The notes beneath the pieces were generated by a model. That model was not told the DNA's origin. It did no database searches and saw only the letters and a program-made list of their open reading frames with translations. Both the position numbers and the translations under genes were made by a program. From Gammaproteobacteria bacterium (GTDB lineage: Bacteria > Pseudomonadota > Gammaproteobacteria > HK1), in contig WLWT01000001.1 of assembly GCA_012103455.1 (NCBI GenBank), positions 1,846,001 to 1,910,000 on the forward strand: a DNA stretch of 64,000 nt, in the 5' to 3' direction. Below are positions 54,530 through 63,571 of the stretch, in pieces (within the stretch, counting starts at the first letter, position 1; each line of letters begins with the position of its first letter).

Positions 54530-55255
54530 ATGATTGAAGTCAAGGGTCTGAACATGACGTTCGGCTCACGTCGTGTGCTGCGCGATTTGAGCTTTACGGC
54601 GCCCGACGGCAACGTGACCGCGTTCCTCGGTCCAAACGGTGCCGGTAAATCCACCACCATGCGCGTCATTGCGGGTTACCTCGTAGCAACCTCCGGCGCA
54701 GTCAGGATCAATGGATTCGATGTCGAGACGCAGCGACGATTGGCGCAACAACAGCTGGGTTATGTGCCCGAGGCTGCGGCAGGGTTCGGTTCGCTGACGC
54801 CCGCGGAGTTGCTGTCATATCTGGCACAGGTGCGCGGTCTGGCCCACGCTGAACGCGGCGCCGCAATCGGCCGCGTCTGTGAACTGATGGATCTGCGCGC
54901 GGAGCAACATCGACGCATCAATCATTTGTCGAAGGGCTGGCGACAGCGCGTGTGGGTTGCGCAGGCGCTGCTGCACGATCCCGCCGTGCTTGTGATGGAC
55001 GAACCCACCGACGGCCTCGATCCGATACAGAAACGCCAGACCAGAGAACTGATTCGACAACTTCGCGTCGACCGCACGATTCTGCTGTCCACACACATTC
55101 TTGAAGAGGCCGAAGAGGTCAGCGACCGTACGATCGTGATTGCGGATGGGCGCGTGCTGGTACAGGACGAAACGAGCAATCTGCTGGATGAAAGCGGTCG
55201 CATCGCCGCCACGTTTCACCGTCTGATCGACAGCGATTGCAGGCCGGTATCATGA
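54530..55255 (+). CDS. ABC-2-type ATP-binding protein (GldA-like)
   Basis: ATPase of 241 residues. Walker A GPNGAGKSTTMRVIAG, signature LSKGWRQRVWVAQALL (SKG in place of SGG, common in this group), Walker B VLVMDEPTDGLDP, H-loop LLSTHILEEAEE. It matches the GldA/NatA group of ABC-2 exporters. It overlaps the next gene by four bases (ATGA), and that gene supplies the membrane part. It starts 84 bases after the small membrane protein and is thus possibly a separate unit. Confidence 0.92.
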   Translation: MIEVKGLNMTFGSRRVLRDLSFTAPDGNVTAFLGPNGAGKSTTMRVIAGYLVATSGAVRINGFDVETQRRLAQQQLGYVPEAAAGFGSLTPAELLSYLAQVRGLAHAERGAAIGRVCELMDLRAEQHRRINHLSKGWRQRVWVAQALLHDPAVLVMDEPTDGLDPIQKRQTRELIRQLRVDRTILLSTHILEEAEEVSDRTIVIADGRVLVQDETSNLLDESGRIAATFHRLIDSDCRPVS

Positions 55256-57795
55256 AGCCTGCTGACCTTCAGCCACCCGGTGTCGCCGGCCTAACATGGG
55301 CGGTGCTTGCACACGAACTTCGCGTGTATCTCTACTCGCCGCTGGTTTACCTGGTGCAGATCGGTTTCCTGTTGATGCTCGCCGTTTGTGTTTTTCTGGT
55401 CGCCGAGTTCTTTACGCATGATGAGGCGTCGGTGCGATTGCTGCTGGTGTTTGCGCCTTGGGTTGCGATCGTGTTCGTGCCGGCGCTCGCCATGCGAGCA
55501 TGGGTGGACGGGGATGGCGATCGCAGCTACGAACTTTCGGCTTCCTTGCCGACGCCGCGAGTTGCAACGTTGCTGGGAAAGTTCCTCGCCGGTGCAAGTG
55601 TTCTGCAGGTGACGTTGTTGTTGACCGGCGCTTTTCCCGTGAGCGTCGCCTACTTGGGCGATCCGGATGACGGTGTCGTGTTCGCCACCTACCTCGCGCT
55701 CGCGTTGTTGTTGGCCACATGTTTTGCGATCGCGCTGTTCGGTTCTGCGCTCGCAAGAGACCAGGCAGGCGCTTTCGTCGTGTCGGCCGGATTGTTGTTT
55801 GTGTTGCTAATATCGGGCTGGAGCAACACCGCCGATTGGTTGCCGCAGACGTGGTCTGATGTCGTATCGACTTACAGTCCCCGGATGTGGCTTGATGTGC
55901 TCGGTCACGGGCGTTTGCAACTTGGTGCTTTCGCCTATTTCGTTTTGGTGTCCGCACTTGCTCTGGCAGCGACGGCAATCGTGCTGGAGCGCAGGCGTCA
56001 TGTGGCGCGACGCATCGACAAGCGCTGGTATCTTCAGTTCGTTGCGCTGGCGCTCGCATTTGTGCTGCTTCCGCCGCAACTGCTTCATCTGCACCAGTCG
56101 CTCGATGTGACCGCGGAACGTGAGTTCACGCTGAGCGAGGCTTCGGTGCAACTGGCTGAACGACTTCCCCGGGGGGTACGTGTCAATTTCTACTGGAGCG
56201 ATTCACAGCCGAACATACCGCAGGCTATTCGTGCGCACGCACGGCGCGTCGGCGAGTTGCTGCGGGCGTTCGCCGCTGCGTCCAACGGTTCGATCGCGCT
56301 GCAGCGTCTTGATCCCGAACCGGATTCCGAAACGGAGCTGATGGCAATTGGCGATGGTGTGCAGCGTATTCCCATGTCGTCGGGCGAGTATTTCTACTTC
56401 GGTGCAACCGTCGAGCACGAGGGCCGGCGAGGCCGTTTGGCCTACTTCGATCTGAGTCGCGAGCGACTCGCCGAGTACGACGTTGCGGTGCTGTTGCAGG
56501 GTTTGAGTCATGATCGGACTGCGCGTATCGGTGTGCTGAGCCCGTTGCTGGCACCGGATACGGCACAGCGGGATCGCGAGGGCCTGTCATTTCTCTCGGC
56601 ATTGCGAAGCGCTTACGACGTTGCCGTGATTCCCTACTTTGCGGACGCCCTGCCAGACCGGCTGGACGTCCTGATCTTGATCAATCCTGTCGTGCTTCGC
56701 CAGGGCATGTTGCGCGCCGTTGACGCATACCTGATGAACGGCGGCAGTGTGCTCGCGATGCTCGATCCGTTTGTTCGCTTCGATTCCGCCAGTAACCAGA
56801 TCAATCCGTCCCCGTCGCAGGAGATCAACGATTTATCCGATCTACTTGCCGTTTACGGCGCACGGTTCGTTCCCGCCACGGTTGTTGGCGACGCGTCGAG
56901 TGCGGCGCCGGTTGATGGGATGGTGGCCGCGGGCGGCAGTTATCCCTACTGGCTGAGTCTGCGCGCACCCGGATTATCGCGTTCGCATCCAGCTACGGCG
57001 GATCTCAACGAGCTCTTGTTCCCTGAGCCGGGTGAGTTCGTCGTTGCACATGCGACGCGAGCCACCGTGCTTGCCCAGGGAAGTGAGTTGAGCGCACGGC
57101 GCGAGCGCAGTGATTTCGAACGGCTTTCGCCACCGCAACTGGCGCTCGATTTCGTTGAAGGAAATGGACCGGCGGTCATCGCGGCCGCGTTGCACGGCCC
57201 GCTCACGAGCGCATTTGATGCGCAACGTCAGTCGGCTGACGACGCGCTGGTGTTCGCGGTTGCCGATATCGACTGGTTGTTCGATGCTTTTTCGGTGCAG
57301 CCCGTGCAGAGCGAGGACGGTCAGTCGATTCTGCGACCCGTTAACGACAATCTTGCGTTTCTGCTCAACCTGATCGAGTACGCCAGTGGCGACGCCTCGT
57401 TGATCGCCATTCGTTCACGTGGCCAGGTCAGCCGGCCGTTCACCCGCGTCGAGGAATTACTGCGCACCAGTGGCGAGGAATTCACAGAGCGTGAAAGAGC
57501 GCTTGCGCAGACCATCGAATCGACCGAACGTCAGATCGCCGCTTACCTCGAAAGCACTGGCACGCGTGACCTTAGTCGTCTGCCGGAAACACTGCGTGAC
57601 CAGTTGCTCGAGGTGCAACGCAAACTGCTGCCGGCCAGGCGCGAACTGCGAGAGGTTCGCCTCGCCATGCGACAATCCGTCCAATCGTTGTCGCGCACCA
57701 TTACGTTAATAAACCTGATCAGCGGACCAATCGCGGTGGTTCTGCTGTTCGGGCTGGTGCGCATTCTCAGGCGGACGATACTGCGACCAAACTAG
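55252..57795 (+). CDS. Fused GldF-GldG-like ABC-2 membrane protein
   Basis: An 847-residue protein from the ATG at 55252. The N-terminal 260 residues are an ABC-2 permease with six hydrophobic segments (WAVLAHELRVYLYSPLVYLV at the start). After a single membrane segment (FVALALAFVLLPPQLLHLHQ) comes a long periplasmic domain, GldG-like (DUF7088/DUF4350-type), with LDVLILINPVVLRQG and GGSVLAMLDPFVRFD. A coiled-coil near 730-800 and a final membrane segment (LISGPIAVVLLFGLVRIL) end it. In gliding bacteria GldF and GldG are separate; the fused form is known in Proteobacteria. Its export substrate is unknown. Confidence 0.88.
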   Translation: MKPADLQPPGVAGLTWAVLAHELRVYLYSPLVYLVQIGFLLMLAVCVFLVAEFFTHDEASVRLLLVFAPWVAIVFVPALAMRAWVDGDGDRSYELSASLPTPRVATLLGKFLAGASVLQVTLLLTGAFPVSVAYLGDPDDGVVFATYLALALLLATCFAIALFGSALARDQAGAFVVSAGLLFVLLISGWSNTADWLPQTWSDVVSTYSPRMWLDVLGHGRLQLGAFAYFVLVSALALAATAIVLERRRHVARRIDKRWYLQFVALALAFVLLPPQLLHLHQSLDVTAEREFTLSEASVQLAERLPRGVRVNFYWSDSQPNIPQAIRAHARRVGELLRAFAAASNGSIALQRLDPEPDSETELMAIGDGVQRIPMSSGEYFYFGATVEHEGRRGRLAYFDLSRERLAEYDVAVLLQGLSHDRTARIGVLSPLLAPDTAQRDREGLSFLSALRSAYDVAVIPYFADALPDRLDVLILINPVVLRQGMLRAVDAYLMNGGSVLAMLDPFVRFDSASNQINPSPSQEINDLSDLLAVYGARFVPATVVGDASSAAPVDGMVAAGGSYPYWLSLRAPGLSRSHPATADLNELLFPEPGEFVVAHATRATVLAQGSELSARRERSDFERLSPPQLALDFVEGNGPAVIAAALHGPLTSAFDAQRQSADDALVFAVADIDWLFDAFSVQPVQSEDGQSILRPVNDNLAFLLNLIEYASGDASLIAIRSRGQVSRPFTRVEELLRTSGEEFTERERALAQTIESTERQIAAYLESTGTRDLSRLPETLRDQLLEVQRKLLPARRELREVRLAMRQSVQSLSRTITLINLISGPIAVVLLFGLVRILRRTILRPN

Positions 57796-57998
57796 CTAAG
57801 CTGGCGCTGTACGGGCTGACCCGAAACCTGGATACGAGAAACGGGTGCGAGTACGTGACGCTGAGGCGGTAAGGTGCTGGTGTTTGCGGCACGGATGCTA
57901 CAGCCGAGCCTCCATGGACGGATTTACGGCAGGTCCGCAAGACCAGTACCTTGCCGCCTACCGCTCCGCTAGTCAGCGAACATTTCTTAAGCGCTAGT
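57796..57998. other. Spacer between convergent genes
   Basis: About 200 bases between the 3' ends of the fused ABC membrane protein and the LysR gene. No clear hairpin with a T-run is seen. No ORF is supported. Confidence 0.4.
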
Positions 57999-58925
57999 TC
58001 ATCGGCGCACGCCGATGTGGCGATCCAGCGCCCCCTCGCTGAGTTCACTCTCCATGAGTTCAACGACCGCCTTGGTCATTGGCAACATGGGCGTGCTTTC
58101 TATCCAGACCAGGCCTACGCACTGTGTGACGACGGGTTCTTCGAGGAGAATCAGCCGCGTACCAGGCGCATCGCCCACCGCGTGCATGAAAAACTTTGGT
58201 ACTACGGTAACCAGTCCACCCATCATGACGTGAAAAGCCAGATTGATCATCGCGTTGGATTCCAGGCGTGGCTTCGGATTGCAATTGGCTTCGGCGAAAG
58301 CACGGTCGGTGATCTGTCGCTCGTGTGTGTTGGGTGACAGCAGGCAAAGCGGAAGCTCCGCTGCTTCGGCCCAAGTGACGCTTTCGTGTCCTGGAAACCA
58401 GCCGTTGTCGGCGACCAGCAAATGCAGACTTTCTTCGTACAGCGACATGGTCTTCAGTCGTTCCAGCGGCTGCTGTTCGAGATAAGTGATCCCGACGTCG
58501 TACTGAAAGTTCGCCAGACCGATTTTCATTTCGTCCAGGCCAACGAATTGAATGTCGATCTGTACCGCCGGGTGACGTTCTAGAAAAAGTCGATCGATGG
58601 TAGCAATCACCGGCATGCTCATAGGCATCGCGGCGATGCGCAATCGCCCGTGCAGATCGTCGCGCATGATGCCGAGTTCTTCGATCATCGCATCCTTGTC
58701 GGCGAGGATGCGTTTGGCCCAGTCCACGACCCGGCGTCCTTCTTCGGTGAAACCATGAAACTTCTGATGGCGCTTGATGATCGGAACGCCCAGCTCTTCC
58801 TCCAGATGTTTGATGGCGCTGGACAGGCTGGGCTGCGACACGTGGCAGCGCTGCGCGGCGCGTCCGAAATGCGCTTCCTGTTCAAGCGCGACGAGGTATT
58901 GAAACTGACGCAGGAACATAAACAT
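57999..58925 (-). CDS. LysR-family transcriptional regulator
   Basis: About 308 residues from the ATG at 58925 ([20 protein letters not shown]); the ATG six bases downstream is an alternative. The winged HTH is [20 protein letters not shown]. The co-inducer domain follows ([20 protein letters not shown]). LysR regulators act as tetramers that sense a small molecule and activate a divergent gene. It is divergent from the TauE-like exporter at 59094 and, given the location, is a good candidate to control the transport-oxygenase locus. Confidence 0.93.
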   Translation of the reverse strand: MFMFLRQFQYLVALEQEAHFGRAAQRCHVSQPSLSSAIKHLEEELGVPIIKRHQKFHGFTEEGRRVVDWAKRILADKDAMIEELGIMRDDLHGRLRIAAMPMSMPVIATIDRLFLERHPAVQIDIQFVGLDEMKIGLANFQYDVGITYLEQQPLERLKTMSLYEESLHLLVADNGWFPGHESVTWAEAAELPLCLLSPNTHERQITDRAFAEANCNPKPRLESNAMINLAFHVMMGGLVTVVPKFFMHAVGDAPGTRLILLEEPVVTQCVGLVWIESTPMLPMTKAVVELMESELSEGALDRHIGVRR

Positions 58926-58985
58926 CCGGCTCTGTGAAGGTCGGCTAGTAGAACACAGCAAGAGAGAATTGTCTTTTGGCTTACC

Positions 58986-59002
58986 CGCCTGCCGGGCAGG
59001 CG
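58986..59002. promoter_or_regulatory. 17-bp inverted repeat in the LysR/exporter intergenic region
   Basis: CGCCTGCC G GGCAGGCG lies between the divergent LysR and exporter genes, followed on the plus strand by GGTTTTTT. It may be a LysR operator or a leader attenuator of the exporter gene. Confidence 0.55.
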
Positions 59003-59093
59003 CTCCGGTTTTTTACCTCGTGTTAGTCTGTGGTCTCTTTACAGGAGGACTTGTGATACGACTATCCGGTTTCACAGTCCGGGGATCGCTGCC

Positions 59094-59849
59094 TTGACCC
59101 TGGGACTGCTGTTGCCTGTTGCTTTGTTCGTAGGTGTACTGATCGGGTGCATAGGCATTGGCGGCGTATTGCTGGCGCCCTCTCTGGTCTACCTTGGCGG
59201 TGTGGACATGCACGTCGCGATAGCGAGTTGCATGTTCAGTTATCTGTTCAGCGGCCTGGTTGGTGCGGTCGAGTTTGCCAGACGAAGATCGATTGAATGG
59301 TCCATGGCCGGTTGGCTCTTTGGCGGTGCCATACCGGGTGCTTACCTTGGCGCACTGGGTCTGTCGTTTACCCCGGCCGTCGTTCTCGAAGCCTTGATTG
59401 TATTTCTGCTGTTGTTCGTCGGCACCCATACCCTGTGGCGCACGTCGGAGAACGGAACGCCAAGCCGCGAACTGTCCGGGTTTCAGTTGCTACTGATCGG
59501 TTTTGTCACCGGCGTGGGTTCCTCGCTCAGCGGCACGGGCGGACCGTTGGTGCTGGTTCCGATTCTGATCGCGCTGCATGTGCCGGTGTTGGCCGCGGTG
59601 GGACTTAGTCAGGCAGTGCAGCTGCCTGTTGCGGCGTTGTCATCCGCTGGGAACTACGTGCATGGATCAATCGACTTCGTCATCGCGACTACGATGGCTA
59701 TCGCGCTCATGCTCGGAGTCGCCGTAGGTGCGCGACTGGCGCACAGCGTATCTGCGCACGTATTGCAGCGTATTGTCGCCGTCGCACTGCTGTTAGTCGG
59801 TGCGATGCTGCTGGTACGACTGGTGACGCAGGCAGTCGCCGGTGGCTGA
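59094..59849 (+). CDS. TSUP-family exporter (TauE/SafE type)
   Basis: A 251-residue membrane protein with about seven to eight hydrophobic segments and two TauE/SafE repeats (GCIGIGGVLLAPSLVYLGGV and GVGSSLSGTGGPLVLVPILI). The TSUP family exports sulfite, sulfoacetate or other organic anions. The start is TTG 59094 (MTLGLLLPVALF); the frame upstream is closed. It is divergent to the LysR gene, and a sulfite-export role would suit an organism using sulfonates, which is inference only. Confidence 0.88.
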   Translation: MTLGLLLPVALFVGVLIGCIGIGGVLLAPSLVYLGGVDMHVAIASCMFSYLFSGLVGAVEFARRRSIEWSMAGWLFGGAIPGAYLGALGLSFTPAVVLEALIVFLLLFVGTHTLWRTSENGTPSRELSGFQLLLIGFVTGVGSSLSGTGGPLVLVPILIALHVPVLAAVGLSQAVQLPVAALSSAGNYVHGSIDFVIATTMAIALMLGVAVGARLAHSVSAHVLQRIVAVALLLVGAMLLVRLVTQAVAGG

Positions 59850-60156
59850 GTCGTTGTTCGGCCCGTCGGTGCCACCCGACCATGGCGACGCGCATGAGGA
59901 AGTCCATGTGTGTCCTTCGGGGCGAATCCAGGCTCCTCGCTCAGGGCAGATTACGGTTACGTCGGCCTGCGCCCGCGGCGATGGAGATGGCGCGGTGACA
60001 GGGTTGGGATTCGTGCATCCGGACCACGGCATCGAGGTCACGGATGCGGACGCTGGGTTCAGGAATATTCGGCTGCGAAAACCACCGGTTTACGACCACG
60101 CCAAGCAGATTCCGAGAGGTCCGTGGCCAGACCTGGTGCCCGATCAATCGGCGTGA
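59842..60156 (+). CDS. Hypothetical protein, doubtful
   Basis: A 104-residue frame from a GTG overlapping the exporter stop by eight bases. Third-position GC is fairly high and there is no other feature in the stretch, so it may be coding. It is polar, with PDHG motifs twice (VPPDHGDAHEEVHV, VHPDHGIEVTDADAG). No family is recognised. Confidence 0.35.
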   Translation: MAESLFGPSVPPDHGDAHEEVHVCPSGRIQAPRSGQITVTSACARGDGDGAVTGLGFVHPDHGIEVTDADAGFRNIRLRKPPVYDHAKQIPRGPWPDLVPDQSA

Positions 60157-60341
60157 CAATAGAAAAATAGCAATAAGAACAAATACTAACGCGCGATTTG
60201 TAGCGAGTAATTGAATCGGGCTATCAAACTCGCCTAACTAAAAACTTCGGCTATGACACGATAAGAAAGATCACTTGGACAGCTTCCGGAGTGCTGCCTA
60301 CAGTCCCAGCGATAACAAATTCATCGATGCCGGAGGATGGC

Positions 60342-61244
60342 ATGGCGGACGCCCCGAAAAGACCTCGTAAGGTGACCATTCGTAGTCTGCAGAAGAAGAT
60401 GCGTGAAGGCGAGCAGATCGTGCAGATGGCGATCTACGACTATCGCAGCGCCGTCATCGCGGACCGGCTGGGTATCGACATTCTTTGTGTCTCCGACACC
60501 GGGGGCATGATTCTGTTCGGCCACAAGAGCACGGTCACGGTCACGTTCGACGAAGTCATGATGATGGCCAAGGCGATCGACCGCGGCAGCCAGTCGGGGT
60601 TGCGCATGGTCGATATGCCGTACTGGAGCTTCCACGTTTCCCAGGAGCAGGCGGTGGCAAACGCCGGTCGCTTCGTGCACGAAGCCAACGCCGAGGTGAT
60701 GAAGTGCGAAGGCAATATTCATCACGTGCCGAACATCGAAGCCATCGTCAAGGCGGGCATTCCGGTGCAGGGCCACATCGGCATTACGCCCATGCGCATG
60801 CCGCAGCTCGGCGGGTTCATCGCCCAGGGCAAGACGGCGGATCGTGCCAGAGAGCTGGTTGACGACGCGGTCGCGATGGTTGAAGCGGGCTGTTTTTCGA
60901 TCATGACGGAAGTGACCTCCCAGGAAGTCACCGAATATCTGGCCCAGACCTTGCCGGTGCCGGTCATCAGCCTTGGCGGCGGCCAGGGCGGGCATGGCGT
61001 ACACATCATCACCTCGGATCTCATGCACCTTTACGAGGAACACACACCCAGACACTCCAAGATCTACACCGATCTGATTCCCATCATGGAGGATGTGTTC
61101 ATTCGATACCGCGACGAGGTGCGAGACAAGGTGTACCCAGGGCCGGAGCACTCGGTTTTCATGAGCGATGAAGAGGCAGAACGGTTCGCCAGGGCTATGC
61201 ACTGGGACTGGAAACTGGAACAGCTCGAAGCGAAACGCAGTTGA
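60342..61244 (+). CDS. PanB-like aldolase (ketopantoate hydroxymethyltransferase superfamily)
   Basis: About 300 residues from the ATG at 60342, six bases after GGAGG; start codons upstream give extra residues without a ribosome binding site. It follows the PanB barrel order: MAIYDYRSAVIADRLGIDIL, VSDTGGMILFGHKSTVTVTF (PanB: VGDSLGM), EVMKCEGN, GHIGITPMRM, MTEVTSQEV and VISLGGGQGGHG. Metal-binding Asp and Glu and the catalytic Glu seem kept, but VGDS is VSDT and the GIGAG loop is LGGGQGG. It is therefore a divergent member, probably acting on another 2-oxo acid, and it sits directly before the Rieske oxygenase genes. Confidence 0.75.
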   Translation: MADAPKRPRKVTIRSLQKKMREGEQIVQMAIYDYRSAVIADRLGIDILCVSDTGGMILFGHKSTVTVTFDEVMMMAKAIDRGSQSGLRMVDMPYWSFHVSQEQAVANAGRFVHEANAEVMKCEGNIHHVPNIEAIVKAGIPVQGHIGITPMRMPQLGGFIAQGKTADRARELVDDAVAMVEAGCFSIMTEVTSQEVTEYLAQTLPVPVISLGGGQGGHGVHIITSDLMHLYEEHTPRHSKIYTDLIPIMEDVFIRYRDEVRDKVYPGPEHSVFMSDEEAERFARAMHWDWKLEQLEAKRS

Positions 61245-61280
61245 TCGTGCTGGTGATGATCTGAGATAGATTTCGTATAT

Positions 61281-61317
61281 CAAATTATTGATCTGAATCA
61301 TTTTACAAATCGCCAGC
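61281..61317 (+). promoter_or_regulatory. Conserved upstream element 2 of the transport-oxygenase locus
   Basis: The core TGAATCATTTTACAAATCGC (61294-61313) lies about 56 bases before the Rieske alpha subunit start. It matches the element at 49351 in 18 of the 20 core bases. It implies that oxygenase and transporter are controlled together. Confidence 0.7.
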
Positions 61318-61368
61318 GTTGCGCTTCCATTGCACGCCTGCGCATTTTTTCGGGGAGAGAAAAAGCCA

Positions 61369-62622
61369 ATGCCTGCCAGAAACTTGGAACAGTGGTCGCA
61401 AGCACCCGCCGGCCTCAAACCGGGCGAATATGTCGATAGCCGCATCTATTCGGATCACGGCATCTTCGAGGAAGAACTGCAGAAGATCTGGAAGCGGACC
61501 TGGGTGCCGGTGTGTCACGAGTCGGAGCTGGCCAAGCCTTACGATTTCCGCACCCTGACCATCGCGCGTGAACCGGTTATCGTGGTGCGCGGCAACGACA
61601 ACCGCGTGCGTGCGTTTCTCAACGTCTGCCCGCATCGCGGCAACATGATCGAGCGTCGTCCTGCCGGCAGTTTCGCCGCCGGCAGCCCGTCGGGGAATCC
61701 CCGGCGCATGACCTGCATGTTCCACGCCTGGCAGTTCGATATGAAAGGCAATTGCGTATTCATCTCCCGCCAGGAAGAAGGCTATCAGGACCGGCTGTGC
61801 CCCAAGGATGTCGGCTTGCGGCGGTTACGCTGTGAAGTCTATTTCGGCGGCTTCGTGTGGGTCTGTCTGGACGACAAGATGAACAAGAGCGTGGCAGAAT
61901 GGGCCGCCGGTTGTCTGGATTGCCTCAAGCCCGCGCTGGATGAAGAGCCGCTGGAAGTTTTCCACTACCACAAGGCCATCATCCCGTGTAACTACAAGCT
62001 CTGGCACGACACGAACTGCGAGTTCTACCACGACTACCTGCACTACCATAACCGTATTACCGGTTTTAACGATGCCTACTTCGGGCGCAAGAACAGCGGT
62101 TACGACAATGGCCACATTACGGTCGGCAGCTTCGAAGTCCAGTACGACAAGTACGAAGGCTTCGAGTCGCGCGCCAATGTCTCGTTCCCGAATCTGCCAC
62201 CCAATCACTGGTACATGATCGACATGTTTCCGGGGGCGAACTTCAACCTCCGCGGTTCGGCGTTGCGTTGCGATCTGATGACGCCGCTGGCCGCCGGCAA
62301 GGTGTTGATCGAATTTCGCGGCCTTGGGTTGAAGAGCGATTCACCGGAAACTCGCAAGGCGCGCATCGAACACCACAACACGATCTGGGGTCCATTCGGC
62401 CGCAATCTGCACGAAGATCTGCTGGCGGTCTCCGCCCAGGGAGCAGCGATGGATTCACGCGCCGACTCGAGAAACATCCTGCACGGCCGGCATGAGGACG
62501 AAACCATTCACGATGAGAACGGCATGCGCCACTTCTACGACGAATGGGGCCGCTGGATGGATCGTTCGCCGTCCAACCCCGATCTGCGATATCGCGAAGG
62601 ACACAACCAGCCCGCTGCCTGA
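61369..62622 (+). CDS. Rieske ring-hydroxylating oxygenase, alpha subunit
   Basis: A 417-residue catalytic subunit from the ATG at 61369, preceded by GGGAGAG. The Rieske centre is CPHRGNMIE with CMFHAWQFDMKG (CxH...CxxH). The non-haem iron site lies in NCEFYHDYLHYHNRITG, with two histidines, and a C-terminal aspartate is expected near residue 340. These enzymes add O2 to aromatic or related compounds. An insertion between the two Rieske halves (about 18 residues: AAGSPSGNPRRM) is slightly long. The substrate cannot be read. The beta, ferredoxin and reductase genes follow. Confidence 0.94.
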   Translation: MPARNLEQWSQAPAGLKPGEYVDSRIYSDHGIFEEELQKIWKRTWVPVCHESELAKPYDFRTLTIAREPVIVVRGNDNRVRAFLNVCPHRGNMIERRPAGSFAAGSPSGNPRRMTCMFHAWQFDMKGNCVFISRQEEGYQDRLCPKDVGLRRLRCEVYFGGFVWVCLDDKMNKSVAEWAAGCLDCLKPALDEEPLEVFHYHKAIIPCNYKLWHDTNCEFYHDYLHYHNRITGFNDAYFGRKNSGYDNGHITVGSFEVQYDKYEGFESRANVSFPNLPPNHWYMIDMFPGANFNLRGSALRCDLMTPLAAGKVLIEFRGLGLKSDSPETRKARIEHHNTIWGPFGRNLHEDLLAVSAQGAAMDSRADSRNILHGRHEDETIHDENGMRHFYDEWGRWMDRSPSNPDLRYREGHNQPAA

Positions 62623-62658
62623 TGCGTTGCTGGCAAACGAGTAGCTTGGAACGAGAAC

Positions 62659-63156
62659 ATGAGCAGTAACGGTGTGAATCTGGCGGACGCGGTCCGCGAC
62701 ACCATCTATCTCGCGGCTCTGCTGCAGGACGATGAGAAGTGGGACGAATGGCTGGCGCTGTGTGACGAGGATTTCGAGTACGCCATCAAGGCGTTCAGTC
62801 CAGAAATTCAGTATGACATGACTTATCTCAGCGGATCGCGGCGCGATCTTGCATCGATGACCGAGTTGCTTCCCAAGCACAATACGGATCACTCTCCGCT
62901 GACCCGTCACACTGTGGTCTATCGTGTGGATGTCGACGAATCGGCCGGTACTGCCACGGCAGTGTCCTCGTTTACGGTGCATCAGACGCTGCTCGACGGC
63001 ATCAACTCTCATGTTGATGCCGGCGAGTCGCGTCTGTTTCTCGTTGGCAAATACTACGACAAGTTCAAAATCAACGGTGAAGGTGTCAAGTTCAGCGAGC
63101 GCATTGTGCAACTGAATACGCGTCGCCTCGACAAAGGATCGCACTGGCCAATCTAA
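62659..63156 (+). CDS. Ring-hydroxylating oxygenase, beta subunit
   Basis: A 165-residue protein of the small NTF2/SnoaL-like subunit type: DAVRDTIYLAALLQDDEKWD, FEYAIKAFSPEIQYDMTYLS, THSPLTRHTVV-type (here DHSPLTRHTVVYRVDV) and DAGESRLFLVGKYYDKF. It joins the alpha subunit in an alpha3beta3 arrangement. The ATG at 62659 follows ATGAGAAC without a strong ribosome binding site. The gene starts 36 bases after the alpha gene. Confidence 0.9.
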   Translation: MSSNGVNLADAVRDTIYLAALLQDDEKWDEWLALCDEDFEYAIKAFSPEIQYDMTYLSGSRRDLASMTELLPKHNTDHSPLTRHTVVYRVDVDESAGTATAVSSFTVHQTLLDGINSHVDAGESRLFLVGKYYDKFKINGEGVKFSERIVQLNTRRLDKGSHWPI

Positions 63157-63179
63157 CCTCGCCTGGTCGGACCCCCAAC

Positions 63180-63554
63180 ATGGCAAACTGGAAAACAGCC
63201 TGTTTAACAAGCGACGTCGCTATCGACACGCTTGCGTTGTTTAACGTCGCCGGAACCTGTGTGCTGATCGCCAACCTTGGCGACGAGTTCAAGGCCTACC
63301 CCCCGATGTGTCCGCACATGGAAGAGCCGCTGGTCGAGTCGGGTATCTGCGCCGACGGAATACTGACCTGCAACAAACACCTTTGGCAGTGGGACATGCG
63401 AACCGGCGAAATACGCGCCCCGGCCGAGCGTCCTTCGTTGCAAATATTGATGTATGACGTCAAGGTGGAAGGCGATAGCGTCCTCGTCGATCTCGAGCAG
63501 GAACTGGAGTACGAGTTCGACGAGGAGGAGGACGACGACGATTTCCACTGGTAG
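63180..63554 (+). CDS. Rieske ferredoxin of the oxygenase
   Basis: A 124-residue electron carrier. The Rieske cluster is bound by CPHMEEPLVES and CNKHLWQWD (CxH...CxxH). It would pass electrons from the reductase to the alpha subunit. The C-terminal tail (ELEYEFDEEEDDDDFHW) is strongly acidic and longer than usual for this family; it may help docking. It begins 23 bases after the beta gene. Confidence 0.92.
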   Translation: MANWKTACLTSDVAIDTLALFNVAGTCVLIANLGDEFKAYPPMCPHMEEPLVESGICADGILTCNKHLWQWDMRTGEIRAPAERPSLQILMYDVKVEGDSVLVDLEQELEYEFDEEEDDDDFHW

Positions 63555-63571
63555 CGAGCCGGTCGCGTGAC

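Noticed and set aside
59842..60156. Firm call of a gene after the exporter
   Set aside because: Kept only as a doubtful feature: composition is compatible with coding, but there is no family match or clear ribosome binding site.
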